Shown one piece after another: positions 1-12,497 of a stretch of DNA of 64,000 bases. Source of the DNA: Selaginella tamariscina (lineage: Eukaryota; Streptophyta; Lycopodiopsida; Selaginellales; Selaginellaceae); assembly GCA_003024785.1 (NCBI GenBank), contig PUQB01000017.1:124001-188000 (forward strand). Reading direction: 5' to 3'. Position numbers and translations under genes: made by a program. Every line of letters begins with the position of its first letter. The first letter of the stretch is position 1. The notes beneath the pieces are model-generated. The model had not been told where the DNA came from. It saw nothing but the letters and a program-made list of their open reading frames with translations, and did no database searches.

Positions 1-1084
1 CGAACTTGATGATTTAGAAGAGCTCCATAGTAAAGACGTAACGATACACGAGGACATACCAGGGAAGAAGACCACAGAGTACCATGAACTTTTAAACAAG
101 TTTGAAAGGGGAGATGAACCTGCTTATGAATTAATTTTGGAATGGTTATCTGAATGTGAGCGTGAAATCCTTAGCCTTCACAGTTTCATATGTCGAAACT
201 ACTGGACGAGGTTTTCAGAACTCGAGTCCATAGTCACACACCCCATGGACTATGCACGAGTAGTGAAGAGAATTGGAAAAGAAGAGGATATGACATCTAT
301 AGATTTTAAAGATCTCGTTCCCACGTCCATAGCTCTTGTGTTATCCATGGTGGCCGCAGTAACAAATGGAAAGCCAGGAGTTAGAGATGACACGTTGATG
401 GCTTGTGAGAGGTTGCTAGAGCTCGACAATGTGAAAGCCCAGGTCCTTAATTTGGTGGAGAAAGAGATGAACCAGATTGCTCCAAATCTGACGGCGATTA
501 TTGGGAGTCGTTTAGCAGCAGAGCTCATGGCAGCAGCGGGTGGCTTGCATGTGTTGGCAAACATGCCGGCTTGTAATGTGCAAGTACTAGGTGCAAAAAG
601 GGAACATTTAGCTGGGTTTTCCACAGTTCCTCATGTAGGGCTGATTTTTTATACAGAGGTTATCCAAAGGTGTCCTGCCTCCATCAGGTTGAGGGCATGT
701 CGGCTTGTGTCGGGAAAAGCCACACTTGCAGCTCGTGTTGATGCAAACCAGGAGGATAACACAGGACTAACAGGAGGATCTTTAAAGGAGGAGATTGAGA
801 AGAAGATTAAGAAATGGCAGGAGGCTCCACCTGTTAGCCAGCCAAAGTCCTTACGTGTGCCAGATTGTGGCTCAAACCAGAAGAACAGACGTGGTGGTCG
901 TAGGGCGAGGAAAATGAAGGAGAGGTATGGGTTGACAGACATGCGAAGACTGGTTAACCGACTCAAGTTTGGTGTTCCCGAGCAAAGTTCCCTGAGAGAT
1001 GGCTATGGTGATGGCTATGGTATGCTGGGACAATCGGGATGTGGAAAGTTGCGGTTGAAGGTTAAAAAGACCAAGTTAATATGA
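1..1084 (+). CDS. PRP31: U4/U6 snRNP protein Prp31, 5'-partial, C-terminally short
   Basis: One open frame runs from the window edge (codons begin at base 2) to TGA at 1082-1084, about 360 codons without an intron. It matches the Prp31/Nop-domain family of the U4/U6.U5 tri-snRNP: NKFERGDEPAYELILEWLSE, NQIAPNLTAIIG, NMPACNVQVLGAKREHLAGF, KATLAARVD, KKWQEAPPV and RRGGRRARKMKERYGLTDMR occur in family order. The family protein helps hold the U4 snRNA k-turn with the 15.5K protein. The N-terminus lies outside the window. The frame ends soon after the GMLGQSGCGKLR segment, whereas typical family members continue for roughly 100 residues or more (Prp31_C region). Every other gene here has many introns except the two-exon phosphatase, so a truncated retrocopy is possible; no poly(A) tract follows the stop. 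Family is certain, functionality is not. Confidence 0.9.
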   Translation, partial: ELDDLEELHSKDVTIHEDIPGKKTTEYHELLNKFERGDEPAYELILEWLSECEREILSLHSFICRNYWTRFSELESIVTHPMDYARVVKRIGKEEDMTSIDFKDLVPTSIALVLSMVAAVTNGKPGVRDDTLMACERLLELDNVKAQVLNLVEKEMNQIAPNLTAIIGSRLAAELMAAAGGLHVLANMPACNVQVLGAKREHLAGFSTVPHVGLIFYTEVIQRCPASIRLRACRLVSGKATLAARVDANQEDNTGLTGGSLKEEIEKKIKKWQEAPPVSQPKSLRVPDCGSNQKNRRGGRRARKMKERYGLTDMRRLVNRLKFGVPEQSSLRDGYGDGYGMLGQSGCGKLRLKVKKTKLI

Positions 1085-1105
1085 TTTTTTTTGTTTTTTA
1101 CATTA

Positions 1106-1180
1106 CCAACCTTAGCTCAGTTGGTAGGAGTCTTAGTTGCTAAGAATCGTTAGGTTGTTGGTTCGACTTCAGTAGGTTTC
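1106..1180 (+). pseudogene. tRNA-like sequence (degenerate tRNA)
   Basis: An A-box-like TTAGCTCAGTTGG and a B-box-like GGTTCGACTTC are spaced as in a tRNA. Five of seven acceptor pairs form, and the T stem closes with several G-U pairs. The D stem needs an extra base and the anticodon arm does not form normally: the sequence CTTAGTTGCTAAG there makes a tight 3-nt-loop hairpin instead. It lies only 22 bp past the PRP31 stop. Best read as a decayed tRNA gene or the head of a tRNA-derived SINE. Confidence 0.45.
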
Positions 1181-1199
1181 AAGAAAGACTAACTTGTAA

Positions 1200-1480
1200 T
1201 TATAATAAATTTAATAATAATTTTCACAAAGTTACATATGCATTGGACTCTCTCTCACACACACACGCTCGCGAGCAAGGTTGTGTAAAACATATATTGA
1301 AGTTTTCACTTTTACACAGGAGACAAGCAGTGCACAGTACATAATCCAGCAGTACACACAGCTGCGGTTGGCAGTTCACAATACATATGCAATTGGAATA
1401 ATAAAGATGGTCCTCACAGATTTCGAGTCGCCCGCAACAAACCACATTACCAACAACAAACAATAATATTAATACAGTCT
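1200..1480. other. AT-rich intergenic spacer
   Basis: No gene, RNA or element recognised. The short open frames here have no family resemblance. A CT/CA simple-repeat run lies near 1250-1266. Confidence 0.5.
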
Positions 1481-2060
1481 ACCGGCAGCGGCAGGGAATC
1501 GGGGTGTTTCGTACTCAGACGTCCCCAGACAAATGGTACGTGGAGCTTGTGTTGGGCCGTACAATCCGTGCACGTGCCGGTTATGACTCAAACGTGGTGT
1601 GGAAGCAGGGTGCCTACACCGGTCCGGTACGGCCACTGAGACGGGCGACTAGAACGCCGGACATTGGCCTCTATGTTCTCAACCGCACGATGTGCCGGAG
1701 AGAATCGTGTGGCACGGATCTGCAGAGAGCTTGAGCACTCGCCAATGCATTGAACGCAGCGGTGTACCGCGCCAGGGCAAAGTGATACGCCACGTGGCAC
1801 CCGGGGGGGGGGGTACTTTGTCAACGCTCCGGTTTGCTCGTACTTATGGATGACTTGCAGTTGACACTGCTTCATGTGGAGAGGTTTCGTACTCTGTTGA
1901 GACTACGCTAGGAGAGCACCGTGCGGTGGACGATGGTGCACAGGGACTACCGTGGTGAGCATATTCCGGTTTGGGGAGGAATCTATCGGAGGGACAGAAG
2001 AGTGGTATATTGAGGCTGACAGCTTCTTGCCACCGTTGGATGTTCAGGTTGATCCGAAGG
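1480..2060. other. GC-rich island of unknown origin
   Basis: Base composition switches abruptly from very AT-rich to clearly GC-richer at about 1480 and back near 2060. Short open frames exist on both strands (for example plus 1504-1734 and minus 1588-1875) but none is long, and I recognise no domain. It contains a run of ten G at about 1803-1812 and the palindrome-like GCCACGTGGC near 1789. The composition resembles the LINE fossil further on, so a relic of a mobile element or of a former gene is the likeliest reading; this is inference. Confidence 0.4.
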
Positions 2061-2264
2061 CACTTGGGATATATAACCAGAAAGTGTACATTTTTGTGTA
2101 CTATATATAATAAAGCCAGTTGAATGCTATATAATACATTTTCATAAGGCATTTATAAACTTTAAAATGTGAGTCCCAAACGCAGTGCAACAAGTTGGCA
2201 GTAAGCCATGTGAAAGAATGTATTGTACTCACACATACCATTGAAGAATGAATATATACCTTCA

Positions 2265-2310
<46 letters not shown>

Positions 2311-3930
2311 CTCATATTGACCAGCGAAGAACATCAGGATGTGCTTCAATAATTGTGTGAGATGACTTTCTACAAGTCAAACTCATTAGAGTTACATATA
2401 TGCATGCGTGTACACTTACATCTATAGCTATCATATCAAATACGTGTGTGCCATATGAGGTGGTTTTTGTGAATGTATACCTGTATATAAGTATTAAAAA
2501 CAAAGGATCCATGCTAAACCATGCTTTTATATATGTGTGTTCTATGCATGTTCTCTCTTCTCTCTCCCTCTCTCTCTCTCTCTCTCGCATGTACACACAG
2601 AGTCAAACCTATCAAGCTTAATTTTCCTATCATGTGTATACTAGCATACTATCAGTGATATCACGTGTATACTCGCCCACTATCTATCTGCTATAAAATA
2701 TTATTAATAGCAAAATTAAACATTGTTATTAGCGGAAAACATTAATAGACAAAACTCTAGCTTCTAAAATGAGTATGAAAATTGCAGCCGCATGCATATA
2801 GATACGGATTCCATATCAACACACATGATGCATGCACAAAGCATTATACAACACATGTAATTCAAATGATCTCTCTATAGTACGTACTAGAGGGATCGCC
2901 CGGACTATTTCATAATTATGCATAGCACACAGAACAGAACATAAAATGTTCAAAATAAAAGCACATAAGACGAAACAATAGAGAAAGCAGAGAGATCTAA
3001 TGCTGATATACTTACGATAAAATACATAGGTGTATTAAAACGGTACATGTGTTTATATGTTTATATGCTGTGCGTGCGTGCGTGTGGATTATATAAAGTA
3101 ACCACATACCTTTCAAAACTCGAATAGAAGCCAGATACTATTAAAAAAAATCTCGAATCTGTTATACTTAAAGAATAGTTCAGACAGGTTCACGAACTTC
3201 TGTACAAATGCACAATTGATACAGACGTCCTCTGTTGTTAATATCTGGTGTAAAATGCACATAAACTTGTCAATTCGTCGCCACAAGATATTAAGTTAAT
3301 TAAGTGATGTGCAAACCCTTAACCAAAGAAATACTTAGGTGTTATGGGTTCTCACTCACCAATCCTTATTTATAATTACTCATCTCAAGTAAGATCTCCA
3401 GTAGCTGCAAGCACGGACTCCCGGTTCTGACACCGTGATTCTGACATGGTTTTTGAGGATAGAAGTGGTGAAAAGTGGTAATAACTCCTATGCAAAAAAG
3501 CAAGGTTCTCTATTGACTCCTAGGTGCGGTCGTTGGGAGAGTCGATGAGGTAATACAAAAAAGCTTATATTTTAGTGTATCATCGAGTTCAACCAGTGGT
3601 AGTGGGATTTTACGATTGATAAAGGTATTCATAATATAAAGTTATAACACAAAGATATGAAAGTTGAAGGCAAAAAGATTTTACCAAAGAAATTTTAAAG
3701 TTATTAATTAGTAATTTAGCTTATTACATAACTTGGTGATCTCGAGATTGTGTCAAAAATGTTAGGGTCAATACACATATTTATATTATATTCATAACTC
3801 GAATAATTAATAATTAAAAAAATGTTAAAGTTGAAAAAGGAAAATAATATACTAAACATGCAAAAATAGTATTGACTTGACAGTATATATGTAATGTAAC
3901 AATATATAAAATTTATAATATTATGTATGG
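2060..3930. other. Intergenic DNA with microsatellites
   Basis: No gene recognised. Contains a (CT)n(CA)n run at 2265-2311 and a second CT run around 2552-2586. Both produce low-complexity reading frames that are not credible genes. The rest is AT-rich single-copy-looking sequence. Confidence 0.6.
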
Positions 3931-3943
3931 AGCACCCTAAATT

Positions 3944-4015
3944 TGGAGGTGAGTGAAATCGATCCCTTATCTATTGCATGCAAAGTGATCGCTCTACCAT
4001 CTGAGCTACACCCAC
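3944..4015 (-). pseudogene. tRNA-Ala(UGC) pseudogene
   Basis: The reverse complement keeps the A box TGTAGCTCAGATGG and the TTTGCAT anticodon loop of the intact copy at 4890-4962. Mismatches have accumulated in the acceptor stem (second base), anticodon stem and T arm, so it should not fold properly. The flank after its 5' end resembles the flank of the other copies, so it was duplicated as part of a larger block. Confidence 0.75.
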
Positions 4016-4254
4016 GTTTATTAAAAGAATTTTAAATAAATACTTTCATCTGGTTTCCACAAATACATGAACTTTGAGTACCTCTCCCTCCCTCATAGAG
4101 AGAGAGACACACAAACCAGGAATATATAAATACATTTGGCCTACAAAGAGTATAAATTCGTATATCGAGCAGAGATCAAGCATATTCCCATGAAAATGAG
4201 CTTTCTTATATGTTCTTATGTGTGTAAAAACTCATTAAAATAGTATCTTTTGAA

Positions 4255-4257
<3 letters not shown>

Positions 4258-4312
<55 letters not shown>
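4258..4312. repeat. (AT)n microsatellite, about 55 bp
   Basis: Nearly uninterrupted TA dinucleotides inside the tRNA-Ala-bearing repeat block. The homologous part of the copy near 10.2 kb does not carry an array of this length, so the array expanded after duplication. Confidence 0.9.
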
Positions 4313-4318
<6 letters not shown>

Positions 4319-4767
4319 ATAATTTAAAATGAAGAGGTTTATCATATTTTAGCGGGTATAAGGCAGATACAAATATTCTTATACTATATATAAGCGACTT
4401 AAAATTAGATAATAAATAAATGTACCTACAACTTCATACATAGTCATATTCATTATACTGTTTCATAACTACAATACAATTAATTATGACTATTTAAGTT
4501 AGTAAGAAAGAGGCATCTATTGGCTGTGCAAGTTTATTAAATTAAAATTTGTGTTTTTATTCTAAAGATTAGTTTATTATTTTTGTAAAAGACTGTATAT
4601 ATTAAGAAAAAATAGCGAAATATATGTATACAGTTAACAATTGTTATGCTTAAGCTAAATCTCTCTCAGTTACATATTTTATATATATATATTCTTTGTT
4701 TTCTTCTTTTTTTGTCTCATTTTTCAAAAATCATATTATACGTGACTACAAATTACTGCATTTCGAA

Positions 4768-4835
4768 CTAAATAAATTTTATATATTAACTTGTATACAA
4801 CAAAATAAATTTTATATATTAACTTGTATACAACA
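4768..4835 (+). repeat. Tandem direct repeat, two copies of about 33 bp
   Basis: The block AATAAATTTTATATATTAAC followed by TTGTATACAAC occurs twice back to back. It creates a short minus-strand reading frame with a repeated VVYKLIYKIY motif, which is an artefact of the repeat and not a protein. Confidence 0.85.
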
Positions 4836-4889
4836 TGAAGAAACAGGTTTTTCATAAGTCTAGGCATATAGTTAATAAAACTGCAGATT

Positions 4890-4962
4890 TGGAGGTGAGG
4901 GGCATCGATCCCCTTACCTATCGCATGCAAAGCGATCGCTCTACCATCTGAGCTACACCCCC
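4890..4962 (-). tRNA. tRNA-Ala(UGC), intact
   Basis: The reverse complement is 73 nt: acceptor GGGGGTG pairs with CACCTCC and has A as discriminator base. It includes a G3:U70 wobble, the main alanine identity element. The A box is TAGCTCAGATGG. The anticodon stem ATCGC/GCGAT closes the loop TTTGCAT (anticodon TGC), and the T stem AGGGG/CCCCT is perfect. The T loop is ATCGATG instead of the usual TTCGANT, so its first base departs from consensus and may weaken the B box. No intron. It is the best of three copies in this region. Confidence 0.92.
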
Positions 4963-5099
4963 GTTATTTGAAAGATTGTATAAATATTTTCATCACATAT
5001 TTTCACACATACATTATATTCATACTTTTTATTTCTCTCTATATAGATACATACACCATGAATATATAAATAATATATGGCCTACATCTTTTCTCATCA

Positions 5100-7400
5100 T
5101 TTACAATAAATTTAAGTTACTATATAATGATAATAGATGACTATAATAGTATATAATTATAACAAATCTTAGTAATTATAATAAAATGCATTTAATGTAG
5201 GATAATAAACATAGCATTACTGAATAAACACATCCTGTATTAAATCCTTAACATGAAACATAAACATATTAAGAGATCTTTTAAAAATGCAATATGACAT
5301 CTTTTTTATTTCTTATATCACTGCTTTTATAATATATACTTTTGTATATATCAAATCTATGTAAACAAATATAATAAATATATATACCCCTGTATTTAAA
5401 AAACAAATGTTTAAATATTTAGTAGCTTGACTATATGTTTAGTTCTTCAATTATGGAATTTAGTTTAACGGGTAAATAATATATAAAATATTTAGAAAGC
5501 ATATATAGAAACTAAATAATTAAAGCTTAAGAAGTATATACTTTTCCATACAAAGGTTGCTATTTAAACAGTGTAATACATACAGCCTTAGCAGACCTAA
5601 TATTTTTAATTTTATTTAATTTTATATATTAATCAGTTTGTTTATTATCTTAATTTTATTTGATTTATATATTATATTACAAAGTTGATTGAGATGAGAA
5701 GTGGAGACGATCTTCATTTGAAATTGTAATGTATGACATTATTATTTATATATATTTATTAATAAATATAAATTATTGTATAGTAGCATTTTAAATGCAT
5801 TAAAAATTTCTGTCAAAAATACTTTAAAATTTTATTTTCAAGATGATGAATTTTAGAAGACAAGATCAACATAAAAGTGTATAATATAGTAAGGTTTTCA
5901 TAAGTATATATTTTACATATACTTAAATAGAATATCTTAAAAAAGGATAATTAGGGTATACATTATGAAATTCTTATTTATTCCAATGTTTTTATTATTA
6001 AAATTTTTTAAATAAAGTTTACAACTAAAATAAAATTCAGTTAAAACTAATTTATATTATATCTATTACTAAATCTTATAATGAAATTCTCAATAGTACT
6101 TAATATATAAACTTTGTGTGGTTTTCTTGCAGTTGTTTTGTGCTTATCCATGTGCATAGCTCAAATTTTTTTTGTGTATGCATGCTCACATTAAATTATT
6201 ATTATTTTAATTTTATTAGGTATTTAACATTACAATAAATATTATAATAATATAATACATTATATATGTGTTATATACATTTGTATGATATTAATTTTCT
6301 ATATATTAAAGTTCAAGACACACAATGGTGTTAGAAATGTGGAATTTGTGAAGATTTTTCATAATTTTTTAAAGCTGCATTTAAGTTACATACATGGTTA
6401 ATGCACACTAAAGATTTGATTTTTTTTTTCCGTGACATATTTATTTTATATTGAAATCTTTAACATTTTAAGCATTATTAATTTAACAAAACTTGTATTT
6501 AATTCTTTTATATGAAAGATTTAAAATATTGAATTATGAGCAGTAAACTATAAGGTTATACAAAATTCAAGAAGAAAAAACTTTATGGTGTGTGTATATA
6601 TATACACACACACACACATATACATTGTCGCATTATAGAATGCATATACCATTTAGTGGTATATACCTAGCATAGTTATTCTTATTTTACTTTGGAATGT
6701 TTTATTTCTCACACGTCATTTTTTCATTTGTCACCAGCTAAATAATTTTGTGCATATGTCATGCATATCATATACGATAGCATATATATTTTACATATAT
6801 TTTGAATTTCACACATGTGCTATTATGTATATATAATAATAATGTACAGTGTATATATTTATGAATATATGCATACATGCATAATATGCATAATATGCAC
6901 GTTTAAGTTTAAAACGGCATACAATTGTATACTTGTATAACAACATATACACAGTTTATACATATATAAATACTTGAATATAGGCAACACTATACATTAT
7001 ATGAGCTGTAAAGTACACGAGTAATTAAATGCATATATATAATTATCTTCATATTAATAATAAATGCATATATATAAAATTAAAAACGTTAAAGAAGGTT
7101 TTTCATTGGGTATTTTTCTATATTATTACTTGGAACCACAGTGACTTTCTTTCCTATTTGTTATTTAAAAAAATTTTAAAGTTAATTGTAATGTTCCCCC
7201 CACATATATATGATTTTTAACATATATGCAATTTCAATATTAAGAATTATTAATTCAAATCAAAATTAAATTAAATTTTTAAAACTTCACTAAATTTTAA
7301 TTTTTATTGAGAATTCTGTATATCTTATTCAATAGTGTAGTAGTGTATATCAGACGATTCCTTTTGCATATAAGGAGGAAACTACCTTATTTTCTACTCG
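5100..7400. other. AT-rich intergenic DNA, first copy of a diverged repeat block
   Basis: No gene found. Long stretches match 10.69-13.46 kb in the same order and orientation, for example ACATAAACATATTAAGAG near 5260 and 11050, TTTAAATATTTAGTAGCTTG near 5411 and 11504, and TACTTGTATAACAACATATA near 6931. Differences are many substitutions and length changes, so the duplication is old. Confidence 0.65.
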
Positions 7401-7439
7401 TACCCACTAACTCCTGTGGCTAGCCTAGCCTATTCATCT

Positions 7440-9240
7440 ACCTTTGCCACATCAGCAACCTGCCACGTCAGCCGCCAAGGTGGAAATCAATCTCTCCAGG
7501 CAGCATCCAACGAAGCATCTCCCTCTAAAAACCATAAGGGTGGTTGCCACCTCCAGTAAACGGATGCGCGCAAGTTCCCCTGTCTTCACACCATGCGACC
7601 AAACGCTGACAGCCATTGTTCTTCGTATACTTGGTACCCCAATATCACATGTGGCACGTGCTTCCTCATACGAGCCGGCTACTAATGAGACCAAGGTTAC
7701 TCACATAAATGCCACCGTTCGTTGCAGACTCCATCTATGCCCTTGAAAAACCTCTGCATTGCGGGCTCGCCAAATTGTCCACATGGTCACCCTCCACAAG
7801 AAATACCACTGATTCAACCAAAGTCCAGGCGGCTCTTCCATCACCTCTTGCAGTCCCCCGGGATCAAATACCGGCTTGGCATTTAGCCTCCCAGGTACAT
7901 GCCAAACTCCTGATGTTGCACACACACATGTACCACATGTTCACCAAGGCAAGCCGTCTCCCAGCCTATTGTAGCATCATCTCCTCGACCCAACCTCTAA
8001 ATCACAGTCATCGCTCTACTCCAAAGCGCCTTGGATGCGCGACAATCTCATAAACAGTGCCTCTCGGTCTCTACTTCTCTACAACACAGACATGTGTTGC
8101 AAGGTAAGCCTCAGATGTTGTCCCGGACCGCTAAATTATTCTGCAACAAGAGCCACATGAAAGTCTTTATCCCGCTCGACCGATACCCTGTCCAAAGTTC
8201 ACTCCCCAGCTCTCGTGCTAGTGATCAAGGCAGCCCGATCCTACCCAAGTGCTCCTCCAACTTCGACGGTTGCTGCCGGCCTGTGAATACCTTTTGTCCC
8301 ACTCGTGGCTCATAGTTAAAAAAGCTGCGTCCCGTGGCGCTTCTCCATCTCCACATCTTCAGGTCGATCTCCAATTCCTCGACCAATTGATTCTGAAAGA
8401 GCATCAAATGTCGCCACTGGCCATGCTTGACTTCCGGGTTCACTATGGGCTTCTTCCTTGCCATGTCCAGCACACGCACTAATCCGGTATCTACCAGCTT
8501 TGGAAGAGGGGAAAACTGAACTATGTGTACAGTCAGGAGGCCGTCCGATCCCACTTGAAAGCCTGCTCCCTCCCGAGTGTCCAGGCCCGCCACATACCAT
8601 ACCATTGTGCCAACGCGGCACCAGCCCCCCACCCGAGTCTCACGGTCCGGCCACGTACCCCCGAAGTCGTGTAACACCCCTGTCCGGTTCCCATCGGCGG
8701 ACCCATGGTGAGAACTTGTCCGGCCGCATATCCAGCTCCCGAAATTGGCCCACCGTGTCGCAGACCCGCTGCATGCCAATGTCAACATACCTCCTTGACT
8801 CCTTGTGGCATTCACTCATCGCCGAGAGAGATACCAATGCCTACCGGGTGCACCAGTTTGTGAAGAAACAAAGGAAGGGAGACTAACTCCTCAAGTTGTG
8901 ATGGTGGCACTGGAATGAAGCTCCATCCAATATCGCAGCAACATCCCTATGTACGAGTCACGGGGCAGTGGAATCTTGAAAGGTGGCATGCTGAATATCC
9001 AGTGAGGATCCTCAGCCCATTGAACCGCTGCGCCTGTGGAGGATTGAAAAGGCTTAACTTGGAGACAAAAAGCATGAAGCATCACCTTCCATGGCTGTCA
9101 TCCTGGGTAAAAGCATCTTACCATCGTCTTAACCATTAGCGCACGTGCTGCTGGGCCTGGTGAGATCAATCCAACACCTCCCTCCGCTCGTGATCGCGCA
9201 CAAGCCACACAAGCTTGATACCTCTGCTTGCGACTCGACT
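7440..9240 (-). mobile_element. LINE (plant L1-type) fossil, 3' part of ORF2 with zf-RVT-like end
   Basis: A GC-richer 1.8-kb block in AT-rich DNA. Read on the minus strand in shifting frames it gives the pattern of the plant LINE C-terminal zinc-binding region (zf-RVT): WRWRSATGRSFFNY, then ELWTGYRSSGIKTFMWLLLQ, then NTCLCCREVETERHCL (the C-x2-C...E-x2-H zinc knuckle), then WTIWRARNAEVFQGH near 7790. Upstream parts (reverse transcriptase core, endonuclease) are not recognisable, so the copy is 5'-truncated. Several frame changes and stops separate the pieces. I did not identify a poly(A) tail or target-site duplications. The family call rests on the order of these motifs only. Confidence 0.65.
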
Positions 9241-9998
9241 TTTGACTTTTATTTTGAATGGTCACTCTTTGTTTTGACTAAGTTTACAGCAGATTTATAA
9301 GTCCCGTACTACGTTATGCAATTTAGATATATTCACATCAATATTATTATATATATTATATATAAGAATTTCTATTTCTTGTCTTTTGCACAAAGTTTAA
9401 TATGTAAGTTTGAATGATTATTTAACAATTAATCTCTTTTTTGAATATTAAGAATTATATTACCGTCTTAAGTTGCTATTTAAGTTAGTTGGCGTGCGTG
9501 TTAAACATGTGCAGTGCAACTTGGTACTAATCAATGACTCGTTTCAGATTGGTTTAGCCAATAAAATCTTTCACTCTTACAGAATATTCTTAATACCATT
9601 TAAGAATATTCTTTAAAATTATTATTTTTCATATTATTGATAGCATAATTATCATTTAAATTTTTTGCAATCTACTGGTTGAAAATAAAGGTATATTGAT
9701 AGTATTATATATGGTAATTTTGTGCATGTTTCAAAAAATTAATAGTCTTTGTTCAATGTGTATCTCTTAAGAAAATTTAAAGAAACTTTAATCATAATGA
9801 ACAATATAGTTTTTTTATATATAATTTTCTTTCTTCTATATCTTTTATCAATAGGACGTGAGTACATACTTTATTATGATAAAAAAAAGTTAAATAAAAA
9901 ACTCAAATCAAACTAAAAACTGTATACATGCATTTATAAAATATATATGTCACATTATATTATCTATATCTAAATTAATGATATATCTTATATATTTT
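9241..9998. other. AT-rich spacer
   Basis: Nothing recognised between the LINE fossil and the third tRNA-Ala copy. Confidence 0.6.
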
Positions 9999-10070
9999 TG
10001 GAGGTGAGGGCATCGATCCCCTTACCTATCGCATGCAAAGCGATCGCTCTACCATCTGAGCTACACCCCC
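9999..10070 (-). tRNA. tRNA-Ala(UGC), one base short in the T stem
   Basis: Identical to the 4890-4962 copy except that the 3' side of the T stem has lost one C, giving 72 nt and a four-pair T stem. Acceptor with G3:U70, D arm, anticodon arm and anticodon TGC are unchanged. It may be a weak gene or a very young pseudogene. It sits at the edge of the second copy of the large repeat block. Confidence 0.7.
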
Positions 10071-12460
10071 ATTTACTAAAGAATTTCTATATAAGCATTT
10101 CAAAAAATACATCCTATACATTCTATATAAAACAAACCAAACCAAACTACGAAGTTTTTTTCTTACTCATACTTTTTTTATGTTACACACACACACACAC
10201 ACAGATATATATATAGCAGCTGAAAACTAGATAATTAAAGAAATGTACCAATATACATATTACAACTTCATACATAGTCATAGTAATTATACTGTTTACA
10301 ATACTTTTAATTAATGAAAATATTGACTATTTAATTTAAACATTTTTAACAACGAATAGGTCTTCAGATTGGTTGTTCAAGTTTATTAAATTAAAAATTT
10401 GTGTTTCTATTTTAAGACTAATTATTTTGTATTCAACATCTTAAGAAATATATATAATACAGTTAATAATTGTTATGCTTAAGCTAAATATTTCTCTATA
10501 TACACACAACACAGGCAGGTGCTTGCACTAATTTACAAGTTACACTATACCAGTTTATGTATTTCTCTTTTCTTCTGTTTTTTTTTTCCTTTTTAAAACT
10601 TTTAATTAAGAAAAAAACATACAAATTACTGAATAAAGAAATTAATACCATTATTTATATAATAATTTATATAACATGAAGAGACAGGTTTTCATAAGTC
10701 AAAGTATATATATCACCACATTAGTGAATAGTATGTGTTAAAACAGTAATACTTTGATATGTATATTTATTATATGAATCAAATAAATAATTTATATAAG
10801 AAGTATTATGTTACAATAAACTTAAGTTAGTATATAATTACAATAATAATTTAATAATTTAATGTAGGATAATAAACATGAATAAATAGCATTACTGAGT
10901 AAGGCTTGCGTATAATTTGAAGTTTTATTTACCTTATATATAAATTGTTCATTGAAGTGGTTTATATATATATTGTTGAGGTACTTTATTTAAAGTTAAA
11001 TAAATTAATTATATACTTTGTGTACATAGATTTAATTCCTTAACATAAACATAAACATATTAAGAGTTCTTTTAAAAATACAATATGACATCTTTTTAAT
11101 TTCTCCTTTTATAAATATATACTTTTGTATATGGTTTTTTTATTTCAAGTTTTCAAAAAAGTTAAATATCTATTTATTATTAATTAATTATTTAATAATA
11201 ATAAACAGTCTACCTTGAACAAAAAGAAATTATACGATTAAAATCTTCAAGGAATATAATAATATGCTAAATTTCCTTAGTATAATTGAAAACTAATTTT
11301 GTATTAATGTTAATATAATATCGTAAAGGCTATCAATAATATAATATGCTATAAATCTGTATCATATTTTAAATTTTATTCTGTAACTATACAAATTATT
11401 TAATAGTGTTATTGTAGGAGTAATTCAAATGAACTCTACAAAATATTAGATAATTAAGAAACTGAAATTACTACAAATGCAAAGAGAATTATATTAATTA
11501 ATTGTTTAAATATTTAGTAGCTTGACTAGATAAAAAAATGCATAATTATACGTTTACTTCTTGGCAGACTTCAATTATGGAACTCAGTTTAATTTTAAAC
11601 TTTAATTATTTAGTTGACACAGTACATATACATGTATATGCTTTCTAATATTCTATATATTATTTACCTGAGTATATACTTTTTCATGCTTTAACCAACG
11701 GTAAAATAATATTTAAACACTGTTTTGGGTGTGTGTGTGGTGTGTGATATTCTACATATACGTGATGAAAAAATTATTCCATTAAAATTACTGAGTTCCA
11801 TATGTATATACATGTTTTAGGATATATTAATAAATTAAAAGGTCAAATTTAGAGTTTTTTATTATCTTTAATTTGATTTGATTATATATTCTATTGAAAA
11901 GTAGTTGGTACGAGCATGGGTGACGAAATATCTGAAATTATGATTTATATTTTTATTAATAAATATAATTATTAAACTAAAGTGTATAATACTGAGTTTT
12001 CATAAGTAAAATATATTATTAGAACATCCTAAATAAAGTTTAATGTTGATAATTAGGGTTCTACTTAGGGTTAGGGTCTAGGCATATTATTATTATTTTA
12101 TTAACTACTATATGCAACCTGTATGTATTATTATTATTATTTAACATTCATATTAGCTTAAGTGTACGTTTTTGCATGCAACATGTATATAATATTATTA
12201 TTATTATTATTATTAACTATTTAATACCCGTATTACCTCCTCAATGTATAATTCATGTTACACATTAAAATATATTTGTTCTTTACGTATGCATACTGTA
12301 TACTATATGTCTATAATTAATATGTTACATTACTATTATTATAATAATATAGTGCATGTTTAAATATTATATGTGTGTAATATACATTTAAATATTATAA
12401 AAACGATTATAACGTAAATATATATTCCTTTCATAAAAATACATAGCCTATTAGATATTT

Positions 12461-12497
<37 letters not shown>

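Noticed and set aside
137-1084. Minus-strand frames opposite PRP31 (250-624 and 649-966)
   Set aside because: Shadows of the strongly conserved PRP31 frame.
12055-12085. TTAGGG-like words suggesting a telomere relic
   Set aside because: Only three imperfect, unevenly spaced words within AT-rich repeat DNA.
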